From positions 1 to 5,882 of the forward strand of contig CAZBNS010000089.1 of NCBI GenBank assembly GCA_964493475.1: a DNA stretch of 5,882 bases, written 5' to 3'. Under the pieces are notes generated by a model. That model did not search any database. It was not told the DNA's origin and worked only from the letters and a program-made list of their open reading frames with translations. A program made the translations under genes and the position numbers. Below are positions 4,427 to 5,882 of the stretch, piece by piece. Source of the stretch: CALXSC01 sp964493475 (GTDB lineage: Bacteria; Pseudomonadota; Alphaproteobacteria; Rickettsiales; UBA1997). Every line of letters starts with the position of its first letter. Position 1 is the stretch's first letter.

Positions 4427-5140
4427 TTATATAAACTTTACTTTTTTCGCTTCCGCAATACTTCCATCAAACTCTTTTATACCGTCTTTTATATGAATTA
4501 ATCTATTGCTATACTCGGCTATATCTGCTTCATGAGTAACCATTACTATTGTGATATGTTTTTCTCTATTTAAGCTTTGAAAAATTTTCATAATTTCATC
4601 GCTGGTTTTGCTGTCAAGATTTCCAGTTGGTTCATCCGCAAATACAACATTTGGTTTATTAATTAGCGCTCTGGCAATTGCTACTCTTTGCTGCATACCG
4701 CCGGACAACTGGTTTGGATAGTGATATTCATATTTTTCTAAACCAACAGATTTTAACATTTCCAATCCTCTTTCTTTCCGTTCTTCAAGTGATGAATTAC
4801 AGTAGACGAGTGGCAATGTAATATTATCTAAAATATTTCTTCTTTGCAGTAAATTAAATCCCTGAAATACGAAACCGATTTGATTTCTTCTAACTTCGGC
4901 AAGCTTATTCATATCTAAATTTGCAACATTTTCATTATTTAAAAAATAATCTCCGCTTGTTGGTTTGTCTAGACAACCAAGAATATTCATAAAAGTTGAT
5001 TTTCCGGATCCAGATGGTCCCATTATGGATACAAATTCCCCGTTGTTAACTTTTAAACTTATTCCTTTTAAAACTTTTTGGACTAAGCCGCCGCTTAAAA
5101 TATAATCTTTATAAATATTTTTTAAATCAATTAAAGACAT
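4427..5140 (-). CDS. ABC transporter ATP-binding protein, MacB/LolD type
   Basis: A 237-residue cytoplasmic ATPase subunit with every expected motif: Walker A GPSGSGKST (41-49), Q-loop Gln93 in FVFQGFNLL, signature LSGGMQQR (145-152), Walker B VVFADEPT (165-172) with catalytic Glu170, D-loop NLDS (174-177) and switch His203. The spacing and the strings LGCLDKPTSG and GFNLLQRRNILDNI are typical of the MacB/LolD/FtsE-like group, which power lipoprotein release from the inner membrane or export of peptides and small molecules. Without a permease alongside, LolD and MacB-like exporters cannot be told apart. The length slightly exceeds a typical LolD of about 220-230 residues. The ATG has no obvious ribosome site; the start is supported by alignment of MSLIDLKNIYKDY with the family N terminus. 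Divergent from rsmG. Confidence 0.93.
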   Translation of the reverse strand: MSLIDLKNIYKDYILSGGLVQKVLKGISLKVNNGEFVSIMGPSGSGKSTFMNILGCLDKPTSGDYFLNNENVANLDMNKLAEVRRNQIGFVFQGFNLLQRRNILDNITLPLVYCNSSLEERKERGLEMLKSVGLEKYEYHYPNQLSGGMQQRVAIARALINKPNVVFADEPTGNLDSKTSDEIMKIFQSLNREKHITIVMVTHEADIAEYSNRLIHIKDGIKEFDGSIAEAKKVKFI

Positions 5141-5162
5141 CGTGTTTTAATTTATTTCTGAA

Positions 5163-5193
5163 ATTATAGTAATTTTGTTTTTATGAAATTCAA
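5163..5193 (-). promoter_or_regulatory. Possible promoter for the ABC ATPase gene
   Basis: On the minus strand TATAAT (complement of 5163-5168) is preceded by TTGAAT (complement of 5188-5193) at a spacing of 19, slightly long. Transcription would start about 16 bases before the ATG. Its -35 overlaps the left arm of the inverted repeat at 5191-5222. Confidence 0.4.
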
Positions 5194-5222
5194 TATTTAT
5201 GTTGATTTTTAAGTAAATATTG
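5191..5222. promoter_or_regulatory. Perfect 9-bp inverted repeat between divergent genes, operator-like
   Basis: CAATATTTA (5191-5199) and TAAATATTG (5214-5222) are exact reverse complements, 23 bases from arm centre to arm centre, about two helical turns. That spacing places both half-sites on one face of the DNA, as for a dimeric regulator. It lies between the ABC ATPase gene and rsmG and overlaps candidate -35 boxes for both (5188-5193 and 5202-5207). Confidence 0.4.
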
Positions 5223-5230
5223 TTTTTTAT
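5202..5230 (+). promoter_or_regulatory. Weak candidate promoter for rsmG
   Basis: TTGATT (5202-5207) lies 17 bases before TTTTAT (5225-5230), each four of six to consensus. A start near 5237 would give a leader of about 27 bases carrying the G-run ribosome site. Confidence 0.25.
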
Positions 5231-5249
5231 CACTGTAGTTATTTTTTGC

Positions 5250-5255
5250 GGGGGG
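5250..5255 (+). promoter_or_regulatory. Six-G ribosome binding site of rsmG
   Basis: Six consecutive G residues lie eight bases before the ATG at 5264. GGGGG can pair with the CCUCC of 16S rRNA with one G-U, so this works as an unusual Shine-Dalgarno sequence and supports the start. It is striking in such AT-rich DNA. Confidence 0.5.
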
Positions 5256-5263
5256 TCTAATAT

Positions 5264-5863
5264 ATGGAAATATCAAATATTGAAAAAGAAAGATTGCAAA
5301 ATTATGTTGATTTTTTGCTTGAATATAATGAAAAAATTAATTTGATTGGAGCATCAACTGTTGAAGATGTTTGGAATAGACATATAATTGATAGTCTTCA
5401 AGTTATAAAGCTTATTCAGAATAAAAATATAAAACTGGCTGATTTAGGCAGTGGAGCAGGATTGCCAGGCATAGTTTTGTCAATATGCGGCATTAGAGAG
5501 GTTCATTTGTTTGAAAAATCTCCAAGAAAGTGTGAATTTTTGGAAAAAGCTAAAAATTTTTCTAATAATAAAATTATTGTTCGAAATACAGATATTTCTG
5601 CTGCTGTGGATAAAACATTTGATGTAATTGTTTCAAGAGCCTTGGGAAACCTGAGTTTGTTATTAAATTTCTCATTAAATTTTAAAAAAAATGATGCAAA
5701 ATGCATATTTTTAAAGGGTAAAAAAGTTTTTGAGGAATTAGAGCAAGCCAAAAAGGCGTGGAACATTGATTATGAGCTTATTGAGAGTTTGACATCTGAT
5801 GAAGGCAAAATACTTAAAATAAATTCGTTGGCATTGCACAAATTTAATAGACTTTTAAAATAA
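5264..5863 (+). CDS. rsmG: 16S rRNA (guanine-N7) methyltransferase RsmG (GidB)
   Basis: A 199-residue cytoplasmic enzyme that, by family, transfers a methyl group from S-adenosylmethionine to N7 of G527 (E. coli numbering) of 16S rRNA in the small subunit. The N-terminal helices carry LLEYNEKINLIG (18-29) and WNRHIIDSLQ (37-46). The SAM-binding motif is LADLGSGAGLPGI (58-70), followed by an acidic residue at the end of strand 2 (FEKSPRKCEFL, 83-93), DVIVSRAL (120-127) and FLKGKKV (149-155). Length is near the usual 200-210, so the gene looks complete. The W-x-RHI, LKGK and SLTSDEGKILKI strings resemble alphaproteobacterial RsmG. In many alphaproteobacteria rsmG follows mnmG (gidA) and precedes parAB near the replication origin; here mnmG is not upstream, and what follows is outside the window. 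Confidence 0.96.
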   Translation: MEISNIEKERLQNYVDFLLEYNEKINLIGASTVEDVWNRHIIDSLQVIKLIQNKNIKLADLGSGAGLPGIVLSICGIREVHLFEKSPRKCEFLEKAKNFSNNKIIVRNTDISAAVDKTFDVIVSRALGNLSLLLNFSLNFKKNDAKCIFLKGKKVFEELEQAKKAWNIDYELIESLTSDEGKILKINSLALHKFNRLLK

Positions 5864-5882
5864 TATATTTAACATTGGGTTG

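Noticed and set aside
5503..5766. Minus-strand 87-codon frame
   Set aside because: It is antisense to rsmG, whose motifs are unambiguous.

Overview
The window is a low-GC bacterial chromosome segment (AT-rich throughout, runs of A/T between genes). Conserved protein features point to an alphaproteobacterium, most likely a Rickettsiales-type or similar host-associated lineage. The RsmG has alphaproteobacterial-looking signatures (W-x-RHI-x-DS near residue 40, LKGK near 150, a G-K-I-L-K-I end), and the window opens with a cluster of short palindromic repeats of the kind that litter such genomes. The lineage is an inference; no search was run.

Layout. Bases 1-480 hold no convincing gene. They contain a cluster of related inverted repeats (three adjacent hairpins at 16-183 and a diverged, enlarged fourth copy at 250-420). 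Bases 560-2555 form a tight same-strand run of three genes: an LpoB-like outer-membrane lipoprotein, a membrane-anchored thermonuclease (SNase family) with a low-complexity insertion, and the ribosome-assembly GTPase EngB. A hairpin plus T-run at 2591-2640 probably ends the run. Bases 2640-4290 hold two genes I cannot assign: a short ORF (2779-3189) whose true 5' end is unclear, and a 305-residue soluble-looking protein (3350-4267) with a good ribosome site and a Lys/Glu/Ser-rich tail. From 4427 to the end the genes are again conserved: a MacB/LolD-type ABC transporter ATPase on the minus strand, and divergent from it the 16S rRNA methyltransferase RsmG.

How they fit together. lpoB-like, nuclease and engB are spaced 14 and 26 bases apart and probably share a transcript, although their functions (cell-wall synthesis, nucleic-acid degradation, 50S assembly) are not obviously linked. 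The ABC ATPase has no permease beside it here, so its partner must be encoded elsewhere. The two unassigned genes sit between housekeeping blocks, each with its own possible promoter, which fits an accessory insertion of lineage-specific genes. No CRISPR array, tRNA, rRNA, transposase or recognisable defence system is visible. The best leads for something new are the palindrome family with a shared loop motif and a compensatory stem change, the 305-residue orphan protein, and several perfect inverted repeats placed at promoters.
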